31,737 nt of DNA from the NCBI GenBank assembly GCA_037178675.1, contig JAYMGJ010000782.1:1-31737 (forward strand), given 5' to 3'. Both the position numbers and the translations under genes were made by a program. Shown piece by piece: positions 20,695 to 31,060 of this stretch. Source of the stretch: Scleroderma bovista (lineage: Eukaryota; Basidiomycota; Agaricomycetes; Boletales; Sclerodermataceae). Positions within the stretch are counted from its first letter, which is position 1, and each line of letters starts with the position of its first letter. The notes under the pieces are model-generated. The model did not search any database, had not been told where the DNA came from, and saw nothing but the letters and a program-made list of their open reading frames with translations.

Positions 20695-20939
20695 GTGGCA
20701 CTTACCATCATGGTGTAGCAAAGGTACATTACTTTGAATACAGAAAGTATTACAAACATAGTACAAAGATGTGCCCCCAAATATAAGAATGTTGGAAGTG
20801 GCTCAGCGTGAAATAGTGGACAAAAGGCATAGACCCTCAAGGAGAAAGCCGCACAAACCTGGCACCTCAGAGGGGCACAGAGGCAGGGGACAGGGCAAAC
20901 AACAAACAAGTGTCCTCCCAAACCTATCTCTGACACAAA
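20695..20939. other. Interval before the Helitron protein
   Basis: No gene. It probably contains the Helitron 5' region, but Helitron 5' ends have only a weak TC signature and I cannot place one. A TATAAGAA word lies near 20,787. Confidence 0.35.
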
Positions 20940-22317
20940 ATGGACCAGCTTACAGGAAACAAAGTGCTACCCAATAGAAGTGGAGACCTCCGAGAGACTC
21001 TGCGATGCCTTACTGTCCAGGAGATTCTAGCGGAAATGAAAGGAAAGGTGACACTATCCAGACAGGAAAGGGTGAGGAAGGAGTTACTTATTGAAAAGAT
21101 CTGCGTAAAAGCAGCGGCTGAGGAGCTGCAGAAACTGAAGGAGACAGCTATGTGCAAGCAGAAGCAGGTGGGTACTTGTGGATGAAGAGGCCGCAAATGA
21201 AAAAGAACAGCAAGTGATTCGGGAGGAGGTTCACGCGAACCATCAGTTGGGGCACAGGAAACCAGTAGCCATCGCAGCGGATCCCGATTTCTACAATTGC
21301 CCACAGACACACAACTGAAACAATGTTACGCACGATTTTTCAAAGCAACATCCAACGCACCAATGGAACAGTGTACGTGCGCGGTGTGCGCTTGTGAGTG
21401 CGGGGTTCTGGAGAACAAGGTACTGGCCATGCCTCTAAGCCTAATACCCAACAGCGAACGGCTGGTTCAGAGCCGTCCACACACCGCCCATGAACTTTAT
21501 AAAGGTCGTTTACTTGAACCAGATGGCTTAGTTGGTGAAAACGATGATCCACTTGTGTCTGTTTGCAGTCAATGCCTTGAAGAATTGAACAAGCCTGGAC
21601 ACAAACCTCCCAAAATGTCCTTAGCCAATGGCCTCTGGATAGGATGGATACCGTGGCCACTGCAACTGTTGACATTTCCTGAACAGTTGTTGATCGCATT
21701 GTTGTATCCATGCGTCTGCGTCTTCAAACTTTTCCCGAAACGGCAGCAGGGTGCTCGCAACATGGCCACCTTGCAGCGAGCAATGCGAGGGAATGTCAGT
21801 CACAACATATGAGTTGAATGCGGAGGCAATAGCCTCCATGGTAGAAGGAAACCTAATGCCGCGACCGCCAGCGATCTTGGCATCGTTGATATCGGTGACA
21901 TTTATAGCCTTGGGTGAAGTACCGAAAAAGTGGTTGCATTCTATGTTCCGTGTCCGACGGCAGGTGGTGTCCAATGCATTGCAATGGCTGAAAGTGAACA
22001 ACCCGAAGTACTACCGTGATATTGAAATCAGTCCGACACGCATCAACACTCTACCTGAGGATGACGTACCCGAAGAAATCTCTGCCATAATTCGGCAATC
22101 GGAAGACCTAGGTGTACTTGAAGAAGAGGATGACAGTTATGTGCCCCCAGATGACAACGAAGGTCAGCCATTTAAGTAGCGCGAGCAACAGCAAACTCAG
22201 TTCGTTTTGCACAGGGATGGACCTGTTTCCAACCGAAAACGGCATGCCCGGCGAACCAGATGCTGACAAGGACGAAGGTGAGACCCCGAATTACAAGGCA
22301 AGGGTTAATGTTGAAAA
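20940..22317 (+). pseudogene. Helitron copy A N-terminal region (DUF6570-like), frameshifted
   Basis: Coding starts at ATG 20940 with a charged helical segment (LTVQEILAEMKGKV). A frameshift lies near 21,170 and a second near 21,290. The frame then enters QLKQCYARFFKATSN and a CAVCAC Cys cluster, an SVCSQCLEEL second Cys pair and PPKMSLANGLWIG, which mark the DUF6570-type region found upstream of Rep in fungal Helitrons. A +1 shift near 21,800 moves the frame to the MVEGNLMPRPPAILASLISVT block, RVRRQVV and LPEDDVP, ending at the TAG at 22,177-22,179. The linker from 22,180 to 22,317 has stops in all frames I followed and contains at least one further indel. The region would be one continuous polypeptide with the Rep part in an intact element. 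Confidence 0.8.
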
Positions 22318-23536
22318 GTGAAATCAGAACCAGATGTCGTGCCTTTGCAGGTATCCGGTACCATTGACACGGACATGACAACCATGACAGCGGACGAGCT
22401 GACGATATGGGGATTAGCCAATCTATGGAAGGAGGGCAAAGAAGGGGGATACACAGTGAGACATGGGCAGAAGCCTGTGCGGGATTTCGGACGGGTAAGA
22501 CCTGGCAGTGTGCTGTTGAATGAAACGGAGGAGGACAGACCGAATTTCTTTGAAAAGGCCTTTCCTTATCTTTTCCCATATGGGGAAGGGGGATTAGAAG
22601 GGGCACAGCTCACACCAGTCGAGTTCTCGGAACATATCAAGTGGACTCTGCGTTATCATGATAGGCGTTTTCGCACACACGAGACATACCCCTTTGTCGC
22701 GTTTGGCATCCAGCAATGCAGGCAGGCCCTGTTTTCAGCACGATTACAAATGCAACGGCGCACATTCGAACATGATGCCCAGCTGCTATCTACAGTCACA
22801 GTGGAGAAGCTGCAGCAAGCACAGCGTGAAGAAGAGGCTCGCAAACCCATATCTGATCCATCGGTCAGACTGCTGCGGCGACACATTTATGCTACAAGCG
22901 GACGTGTCACGGGCAGTGACGAGTCGCGATCACAGCTGAGAAGTCAAATCTGGTCGACATGCATCATGCTAAACCCACCAACGCTTTGGATAACGATCAA
23001 CCCATGTGACCTCCATGACCCCATCGTGCAAGTTTTTGCAGGAGAGCAAATCAACTTAGACAATTTCCAATTGATGTTGGGGCCATCCAAAGAAAAACGA
23101 GCGGAGCATGTTGCTGCAGATCCATACGCAGCAGCTAAGTTTTTCCATTTCACCATTCACACAGTATTAGAGACTTTGTTCGGAGTGTCTGTCACTGGGC
23201 AAAGGGCAGTCACTACCATTGGCGTTTTCGGACAGGTTTCGGCATACTTTGGCGTAGTGGAATCTCAGGCGCGAGCGACACTACATCTTCATGTCTTATT
23301 GTGGCTGGTGGATGCACCGTCAACAGAGGAGATGGTAACGCTGCTAAAGGATGAGGCATTTCGGGAGCGCGTCCAAGCATTCATTCGAGCGAACATGTGT
23401 GCTTATTTGCCAGGTTTAGAGTCAGCAGATTCTGTGAAAGTGATTCCGAACGAAGTGGAAGTGGCTTACTCACGACCCCCCAACCCAAACGTTCCTGGAT
23501 ACGAAGAACTGCTGACAGATCTCGAGCGACGGGTCA
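22318..23536 (+). pseudogene. Helitron copy A Rep domain, first half
   Basis: The reading frame matches the Helitron_like_N domain. Landmarks in order are NFFEKAFPYLFPYGEGG, the HDRRFRTHETYPFVAFGIQQ block, ISDPSVRLLRRH, RSQIWS..MLNPPTLWITINPCDLHDPI, and AKFFHFTIH. The HUH metal-binding motif, HLHVLLWL, lies at about residues 323-330 (near 23,284). The frame is intact up to the solo LTR that inserted at 23,536 in the middle of the domain. The 24 codons after that point are LTR sequence, not Helitron. The Rep nicks one strand during rolling-circle transposition; here it is split and cannot function. Confidence 0.88.
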
Positions 23537-23992
23537 TGTCGACAAGAATGTATGATTATATATTATCTTATCTAATCTTGGAGATTTCCAGAGATCACAG
23601 TTACATGTGATTCGGAGTAGTGTCAACCGGATTACCGGTAGATCACATGACCGGCTCCACAAGACAGCCGGAACTATCACATGCAAGGCACGTGTATAAC
23701 ACATGCTGATGCACATTACAGGCACGTTTCCAGATAACTACGTTTATGGAAACTGCACCTGCTACATATGGGAATATGGTGAAACAGGCTAGAATAATAC
23801 TTATCTACGCACAGACCATGTACCACAGGTATATATACCTTGTAGGATTCCCTGTAGTTCCTTAGTTCAATACAGTTCAACTGTTCTCTCATTACTCGCT
23901 ACTTCAAACAACTCAACTTCAAGAACCAGCTACTAGCTAATCAAGGTACGCTTGTGCTACCCCGTTGCTGTTGCCCCAGTTTTGTTGCTACA
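23537..23992 (+). mobile_element. 456-bp solo LTR inside Helitron copy A
   Basis: Starts TGTCGACAAG and ends TTGCTACA (TG..CA). It is flanked by a perfect 5-bp duplication GGTCA (23,532-23,536 and 23,993-23,997). It contains a GGTATATATACC palindrome that may be its TATA region. It splits Rep coding sequence between the HUH motif and the catalytic tyrosines. The same LTR at the same site occurs in copy B. It is unrelated to the two LTR families at 3.6-10.1 kb. Confidence 0.92.
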
Positions 23993-24774
23993 GGTCACTA
24001 GGTCGAAGAACCTCCACACTTGTGAAGTCAGACGATGTTTGATACCCAACAAAAAGGGAGGCCTTGTATGTAAATGCCGAGCCCCATTTCCAACTGCCGA
24101 AGAAGACTTTTTCAATGAGGATGGCAGTTGGGGGCCCAAGTGACTGTACGAATTCATGAACACGTGGGTCCCAGCGCTGACAGTCAATCTTCGATGCAAC
24201 AATGACATCAAACTGTTGAGCAACTCACGCGAAACAATGAATGTCACATTCTATATCACCAGCTATCAGACCAAGAAACAAGGCAGGAATTACAACATGT
24301 TGGCCATTCTGGCGAAGGGATTTGCATATCATATCAGACGCACCTCATACAGCGAGTCCCTCCAAGATCAGCAACGCTTGATGCTCTTTCGTCTCATCAA
24401 CACAGTGAACCGGGAACAAGAACTTGCAGCACCTATGGTGATGTCATATCTGATGGGATGGGGGGACACGTACCGATCGCACCATTACACGCCCATTTAC
24501 TGGTCATCGTTTGTCGGACGGTTGCTCGGAGAGTTTCCCAGCCTGGCCAGAAGAGGTCCAATGCCAAGCAAAGCAAATGACATACCCGATGACAGGTACG
24601 GAACACACTAAAGTGACACACCATTGAAGCCAACAAAGCAGAATCAACCACAGGGCCAGAAGCGATCCAGAGTGCCCAGCCAACCCACCAACAGAAGAGG
24701 CTGAGGAGGCAGAGGTAATGTGGGAGCTTATATGCCGTTCAACGACAGTAGTAATTGATATGTCGCGAACATAG
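23993..24774 (+). pseudogene. Helitron copy A Rep domain, second half, with two introns
   Basis: After the LTR, coding resumes with VTRSKNLHTCEVRRCL, a Cys-rich FP.....F block, and TFYITSYQTKKQ, which carries the paired catalytic tyrosines (24,252-24,254 and 24,264-24,266). Then come FAYHIRRTSY, LMLFRLINTVNREQEL and MGWGDTYRSHHY. A TGA at 24,141-24,143 interrupts it; copy B has CGA there. Two introns are clear: 24,596-24,653 (58 bp, GTACGG..CCACAG) and 24,715-24,774 (60 bp, GTAATG..CATAG). They frame a short acidic exon (24,654-24,714) that leads in phase into the helicase frame. Confidence 0.87.
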
Positions 24775-26980
24775 GAAACAGTGACCCTCGAGGCAGACGA
24801 TCGAGGGAAATTAACGACAAAGAGTCAAATAGTCGATTATTGTCAACGTGGAGAAGCCCTCGAACAAAGCAACATCATAGACTACTTTGTAAATACGTAT
24901 GAAATCGACATTGACAGCAAAGGAGATGCGGCACTGATGTCTGGAACCCAGGACAGGAAGCGACGCGGTCGACCTTGTCACCTCCGTGTCCGTTATCTGT
25001 CTGGACACCCGAAAGCCCGCACGAAACAGCGCATCATGCGCAATCCCAACCATCACACTCTGCCCAATTTCATCGGCTCACGATTTCCTCCTTGCGATGA
25101 CCCCGATGAATACCCTTTGTACTGTGCATCCATGTTGATGCTGTTGAAACCGTGGCGACGGCTGGACAAAGATCTGAAAACACCTATGCATAGTTGGGAG
25201 TCAGCTTTTGCAGACTTCCTCGCTTCAGCCACAGCAGAAACGAAGAAAATACTCAGCGGCATACAATACTATCATGAATGCCGCGCCTCCGCAATACGCC
25301 ACACACTGAGTGGTGAGATGGTGCAAGCTCTTGAAGGTATGGCAACAGAGGACGAGGCAGTCGACCAGAGACCCGACGGAGGAAAACACCTGACATTAAC
25401 AGAAGAAATGCTGACCGAGCTCGTGGCATCACAGCAAACCAGTCGCGAGGAATGGCATGGCTTGCTGGCAATAGAAGCTGCCAAACTGGCCAAAATCTTC
25501 GATGGCAGTGAAGACGAGGCTTGGAGGGAAGCACCAGAACCAGAAGGCATGCGAAGTGAGATTATGCAGCTCAACATGCAAGGCATGCGCGTGACGAGCG
25601 CTGTGGATTTAGAACACCTGATTCTCTGGAAGCAACAAATGACTGCAGACGTTCAGAAACAAAACCCTGCAATGGACCCAAGCCGCTCCTCAAACAACGA
25701 CTCACCCAACAGAGGTGACGTAGACATCCTATGTCTCACAGACACATCAGACACACAGCATGCAGCAGTTTGGTATATAGGGGACACTGAGACATCAGAA
25801 CAATCATTGAGCGCAGTAGACCCTGCATTGCTGCACTATGATCAATTCCGCGCATACGATATAATAACAGCGCACCTAGATGCCACATTGGCGGGACAGA
25901 GACAACCACCTCTCCGCATGCTCATTCATGGAGAACCTGGCACCGGGAAATCTAAAGTCATCCAAACGGCAACCGAGTATTTTGTTCACAGAGGTGCCAA
26001 TTTCATGCTGCAGAAGGCAGCATACACAGGGATAGCCGCATCTTTGATAGACGGCAAAACCACGCATACAATTGCAATGCTTTTGCCGCAGAAGGACCAC
26101 AACATCAGTGCCGAAACCAAAGGCAAACTTCAAGCACACTGGAAGTATATTCAATATCTTGTCATAGACGAACTTTCAATGATCAGCAAATCATTTCTTG
26201 CCAAGCTGTCACGTAACATAAGCATAGGCAAGATGTCTGAGGGACAAGATCCATCACCTCATTCCTTCGGAGGGGTTAGTGTGATTCTGTGCGGGGATTT
26301 CTTCCAGTTTCCACCAGTGGCCTGTGCACCATCCGAAGCTTTATACTTCCCTACGACAACTGTGGTCCGCAATCAAGAAGATAGCCAGATGGGGCGAACC
26401 ATTTTCGAGGAATTCACCACAGTGGTCGCGCTCAAGGAGCAGATGCGCGTAACCGATCCAGTCTGGTTAGATTTTTTGCAGCATCTTCGGGTTGGACACG
26501 TACAGGAAGACCACGTCGCTATGTTGCGAACCTTGGTTCTCACTAACCCCAAAAGTCTCCATGCCGATTTTGCTGCACCACCATGGAGCAATGCTTCGCT
26601 CATCACCCCTCGCCATGCCGTCCGCCGGATTTGGAATGATACAGCACTGCGTAAACACGGGAAAGAGGCTCTCTGTATGGTATTGGAGTGTCACGCAGAA
26701 GACACGATAAAAGGGGAACCGTTGACGCTTGGCGAGCACTATGCAGCCTTGTTGAGGCACCAAGGCACGGATTCGAAGCAACGCAGACAAGAACTCCCTG
26801 AAGTCGTGCACCTCGCGTACGGCATGAAAGTCATGGTTACGCAAAACGTAGAGACGGACCTGGATATTACGAATGGGGCTCGAGGAACCATCGTCGATAT
26901 CTGGCTGCACCCTGAGGAACCGCCTTTCAATCAGCAACAACCATAACCAAGCTCAAATATGTGCCGGTGTGCATACTCGT
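24775..26980 (+). pseudogene. Helitron copy A PIF1-like helicase, 3'-truncated
   Basis: Open from the second intron to a TAA at 26,944-26,946. Relative to the Met at 24,781, the helicase shows the Q-like YDQFRAYDII entry, Walker A GEPGTGKSK (about residues 384-392), the AAYTGIAASLI block, Walker B YLVIDELSMI (about 458-467), CGDFFQFPPV (about 503), and ALKEQMR. The PPFNQQQP end followed by TAA is an indel, because a KLKYVPVCILV stretch continues in another frame and occurs equally in copy B. Sequence then ends at the fold-back junction, so motifs V and VI are absent. In Helitrons this helicase unwinds DNA during rolling-circle transposition; this copy cannot be complete. Confidence 0.88.
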
Positions 26981-27138
26981 CCCCCCCTATACTACTGGCA
27001 GTTGCCGCCTAAAGGCAAACCAACTTCCGATATTGAATGACGTCCAGTGCTCAGCAAATACATGTACATTCAGAGGCGCTTTACAAACAAAACAAAAGGG
27101 GGTTTAACAGATTATGAACTCATTGACTATCCGCCACA
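26981..27138. other. Inner junction and downstream flank of copy B
   Basis: Starts with a C7 run at the break of the left arm and ends at the stop codon of the copy B helicase. It contains short hairpin-forming words (GCCTAAAGGC and GGCAGTTGCC near 27,000-27,015). A Helitron 3' end would be a hairpin followed by CTRR on the minus strand. I found hairpins but no convincing CTRR, so the terminus is not called. Confidence 0.45.
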
Positions 27139-28102
27139 CTACAGCAAGCTCCTTCGGGTGTCCCGCCCTGCTTTCTTCCATTCCTTCAACGTCTCGTCGT
27201 TTAGAATCTCTATCCTGTCGTTCTCTGCAAGTAGTTCCGGACAGTGAGCGGCTTGAAAGACTTTCGTGTTGAAGTTGCGCAGCAGTCTGATCGTTGACCG
27301 GCCAGAACTTCTAGAGAGAGCAACATAAAGGTTGAAAAGACTTAACCCACCTGGTTGCTTTGTCAGTCGTTGTATCACGTGAACAACATCTACGCACCTG
27401 TGGGTGGGGTGGCTATATCCACAACGACTGCAGGTATCATTTGTCCCTGGGATCGGTAATCGGTAAATGCATATGCAGCCGTCACTGGGAACTGGCGTCA
27501 TCGCACGGTGCGTGTGACATACTTTCCCTCAGCAGTCTGACAGGTGATGCGATAAGGCTTGCATGTTGGCTCCACTGGGATAACTGACTCCTCCAGGTCG
27601 TTCAATTGAGTGGCACGTGTGCGATCTAGTTTCACGAGTATGCACACCGGCACATATTTGAGCTTGGTTATGGTTGTTGCTGATTGAAAGGCGGTTCCTC
27701 AGGGTGCAGCCAGATATCGACGATGGTTCCTCGAGCCCCATTCGTAATATCCAGGTCCGTCTCTACGTTTTGCGTAACCATGACTTTCATGCCGTACGCG
27801 AGGTGCACGACTTCAGGGAGTTCTTGTCTGCGTTGCTTCGAATCCGTGCCTTGGTGCCTCAACAAGGCTGCATAGTGCTCGCCAAGCGTCAATGGTTCCC
27901 CTTTTATCGTGTCTTCTGCGTGACACTCCAATACCATACAGAGAGCCTCTTTCCTGTGTTTACGCAGTGCTGTATCATTCCAAATCCGGTGGACGGCATG
28001 GCGAGGGGTGACGAGCGAAGCATTGCTCCATGGTGGTGCAGCAAAATCAGCATGGAGACTTTTGGGGTTAGTGAGAACCAAGGTTCGCAACATAGCGACG
28101 TG
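27139..28102 (-). pseudogene. Helitron copy B helicase C-terminal part, with motifs V and VI
   Basis: Minus strand. From about 28,102 it continues the helicase after a 5-nt deletion, through PPFNQQQP and TAA at 27,668-27,670. A frame change follows into KLKYVPVCILVKLDRTRATQ, a TVR-stop-RQFP break (TGA at 27,498-27,500), and FTDYRSQGQ (motif V). An intron at 27,351-27,397 (47 bp, GTGCGT..CCAG) joins PPTG to GLSLFNLYVALSRSSGRSTI (motif VI). The frame ends at 27,139. This tail is missing from copy A, so copy B preserves the original 3' end. Function is lost through indels and stops. Confidence 0.85.
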
Positions 28103-29822
28103 GTCTTCCTGTACGTACCCGAAGATGCTGCAAAAAATCTAACCAGACTGGATCGGTTACGCGCATCTGCTCCTTGAGCGCGACCACTGTGGTGAATTCC
28201 TCGAAAATGGTTCGCCCCATCTGGCTATCTTCTTGATTGCGGACCACAGTTGTCGTAGGGAAGTATAAAGCTTCGGATGGTGCACAGGCCACTGGTGGAA
28301 ACTGGAAGAAATCCCCGCACAGAATCACACTAACCCCTCCGAAGGAATGAGGTGATGGATCTTGTCCCTCAGACATCTTGCCTATGCTTATGTTACGTGA
28401 CAGCTTGGCAAGAAATGATTTGCTGATCATTGAAAGTTCGTCTATGACAAGATATTGAATATACTTCCAGTGTGCTTGAAGTTTGCCTTTGGTTTTGGCA
28501 CTGATGTTGTGGTCCTTCCGCGGCAAAAGCATTGCAATTGTATGCGTGGTTTTGCCGTCTATCAAAGATGCGGCTATCCCTGTGTATGCTGCCTTCTGCA
28601 GCATGAAATTGGCACCTCTGTGAACAAAATACTCGGTTGCCGTTTGGATGACTTTAGATTTCCCGGTGCCAGGTTCTCCATGAATGAGCATGCGGAGAGG
28701 TGGTTGTCTCTGTCCTGCCAATGTGGCATCTAGGTGCGCTGTTATTATATCGTATGCGCGGAATTGATCATAGTGCAGCAATGCAGGGTCTACTGCGCTC
28801 AATGATTGTTCTGATGTCTCAGTGTCCCCTATATACCAAACTGCTGCATGCTGTGTGTCTGATGTGTCTGTGAGACATAGGATGTCTACGTCACCTCTGT
28901 TGGGTGAGTCGTTGTTTGAGGAGCGGCTTGGGTCCATTGCAGGGTTTTGTTTCTGAATGTCTGCAGTCATTTGTTGCTTCCAGAGAATCAGGTGTTCTAA
29001 ATTCACGCGCATGCCTTGCATGTTGAGCTGCATAATCTCACTTCGCATGCCTTCTGGTTCTGGTGCTTCCCTCCAAGCCTCGTCTTCACTGCCATCGAAG
29101 ATTTTGGCCAGTTTGGCAGCTTCTATTGCCAGCAAGCCATGCCATTCCTCGCGACTGGTTTGCTGTGATGCCACGAGCTCGGTCAGCATTTCTTCTGTTA
29201 ATGTCAGGTGTTTTCCTCCGTCGGGTCTCTGGTCGACTGCCTCATCCTCTGTTGCCATACCTTCAAGAGCTTGCACCATCTCAACACTCAGTGTGTGGCG
29301 TATTGCGGAGGCGCAGCATTCATGATAGTATTGTATGCCGCTGAGTATTTTCTTCGTTTCTGCTGTGGCTGAAGCGAGGAAGTCTGCAAAAGCTGACTCC
29401 CAACTATGCATAGGTGTTTTCAGATCTTTGTCCAGCCGTCGCCACGGTTTCAACAGCATCAACATGGATGCACAGTACAAAGGGTATTCATCGGGGTCAT
29501 CGCAAGGAGGAAATCGTGAGCCGATGAAATTGGGCAGAGTGTGATGGTTGGGATTGCGCATGATGCGCTGTTTCGTGCGGGCTTTCGGGTGTCCAGACAG
29601 ATAACAGACATGGAGGTGACAAGGTCGACCGCGTCGCTTCCTGTCCTGGGTTCCAGACATCAGTGCCGCATCTCCTTTGCTGTCAATGTCGATTTCATAC
29701 GTATTTACAAAGTAGTCTATGATGTTGCTTTGTTCGAGGGCTTCTCCACGTTGACAATAATCGACTATTTGACTCTTTGTCGTTAATTTCCCTCGATCGT
29801 CTGCCTCGAGGGTCACTGTTTC
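28068..29822 (-). pseudogene. Helitron copy B helicase N-terminal part
   Basis: Minus-strand counterpart of copy A 24,775-26,490. Walker A GEPGTGKSK, Walker B VIDELSMI and the GDFFQFPP block are all intact. It lacks four residues (a 12-nt in-frame difference after GMRV) and is thrown out of frame by a 5-nt deletion near 28,117, giving an aberrant tail that stops at 28,068. Amino-acid differences from copy A are mainly Arg-to-His/Cys or Val-to-Ile types explained by CpG transitions. Confidence 0.88.
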
Positions 29823-30604
29823 CTATGTTCGCGACATATCAATTACTACTGTCGTTGAACGGCATATAAGCTCCCACATTACCTCTGCCTCCTCAGCCTC
29901 TTCTGTTGGTGGGTTGGCTGGGCACTCTGGATCGCTTCTGGCCCTGTGGTTGATTCTGCTTTGTTGGCTTCAATGGTGTGTCACTTTAGTGTGTTCCGTA
30001 CCTGTCATCGGGTATGTCATTTGCTTTGCTTGGCATTGGACCTCTTCTGGCCAGGCTGGGAAACTCTCCGAGCAACCGTCCGACAAACGATGACCAGTAA
30101 ATGGGCGTGTAATGGTGCGATCGGTACGTGTCCCCCCATCCCATCAGATATGACATCACCATAGGTGCTGCAAGTTCTTGTTCCCGGTTCACTGTGTTGA
30201 CAAGACGAAAGAGCATCAAGCGTTGCTGATCTTGGAGGGACTCGCTGTATGAGGTGCGTCTGATATGATATGCAAATCCCTTCGCCAGAATGGCCAACAT
30301 GTTGTAATTCCTGCCTTGTTTCTTGGTCTGATAGCTGGTGATATAGAATGTGACATTCATTGTTTCGCGTGAGTTGCTCAACAGTTTGATGTCATTGTTG
30401 CATCGAAGATTGACTGTCAGTGCCGGGACCCACGTGTTCATGAATTCGTACAGTCGCTTGGGCCCCCAACTGCCATCCTCATTGAAAAAGTCTTCTTCGG
30501 CAGTTGGAAATGGGGCTCGGCATTTACATACAAGGCCTCCCTTTTTGTTGGGTATCAAACATCGTCTGACTTCACAAGTGTGGAGGTTCTTCGACCTAGT
30601 GACC
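29823..30604 (-). pseudogene. Helitron copy B Rep domain, second half
   Basis: Mirror of copy A 23,993-24,774. Introns are conserved at 29,944-30,001 (58 bp) and 29,823-29,882 (60 bp), with the acidic exon between. The frame is intact across the position where copy A has a stop: codon 30,454-30,456 reads CGA on the minus strand (Arg in WGPKRLYEF). The paired tyrosines of TFYITSYQTKKQ are present. This half would be usable if the LTR were absent. Confidence 0.87.
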
Positions 30605-31060
30605 TGTAGCAACAAAACTGGGGCAACAGCAACGGGGTAGCGCAAGCGTACCTTGATTAGCTAGTAGCTGGTTCTTGAAGTTGAGTTGTTTGAAGTAGCG
30701 AGTAATGAGAGAACAGTTGAACTGTATTGAACTAAGGAACTACAGGGAATCCTACAAGGTATATATACCTGTGGTACATGGTCTGTGTGTAGATAAGTAT
30801 TATTCTAGCCTGTTTCACCATATTCCCATATGTAGCAGGTGCAGTTTCCATAAACGTAGTTATCTGGAAACGTGCCTGTAACGTGCATCAGCATGTGTTA
30901 TACACGTGCCTTGCATGTGATAGTTCCGGCTGTCTTGTGGAGCCGGTCATGTGATCTACCGGTAATCCGGTTGACACTACTCCGAATCACATGTAACTGT
31001 GATCTCTGGAAATCTCCAAGATTAGATAAGATAATATATAATCATACATTCTTGTCGACA
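30605..31060 (-). mobile_element. 456-bp solo LTR inside Helitron copy B
   Basis: Same LTR as 23,537-23,992, same length, in the mirrored position. On the plus strand the flanks are TGACC at 30,600-30,604 and 31,061-31,065, the complement of GGTCA. The differences from the copy A LTR that I followed (a CACGTTAC/CACATTAC pair, a CTACGCAC/CTACACAC pair and a TTGCGC/TTGTGC pair) are all CpG transitions. Confidence 0.92.

Larger units (their letters stand above)
20940..26980 (+). mobile_element. Helitron copy A (left arm of inverted pair)
   Basis: Contains, in order, the N-terminal DUF6570-like region, the Rep domain (HUH at about 23,280, paired Tyr at 24,252-24,266) and the PIF1-like helicase. 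It is interrupted by a solo LTR at 23,537-23,992. It stops abruptly at 26,980 inside helicase coding sequence, before motifs V and VI, where it meets the tail of copy B. From 22,867 on it is a reverse complement of copy B. The 5' terminus was not located; the protein start is used as the left limit. Confidence 0.85.

Noticed and set aside
25253..25586. Minus-strand open frames opposite the Helitron helicase
   Set aside because: Shadows of the helicase frame, mirrored identically in copy B.
26981..27138. Helitron 3' terminus (hairpin plus CTRR)
   Set aside because: Short hairpins exist, but no CTRR follows at the right distance and no AT insertion site is visible.
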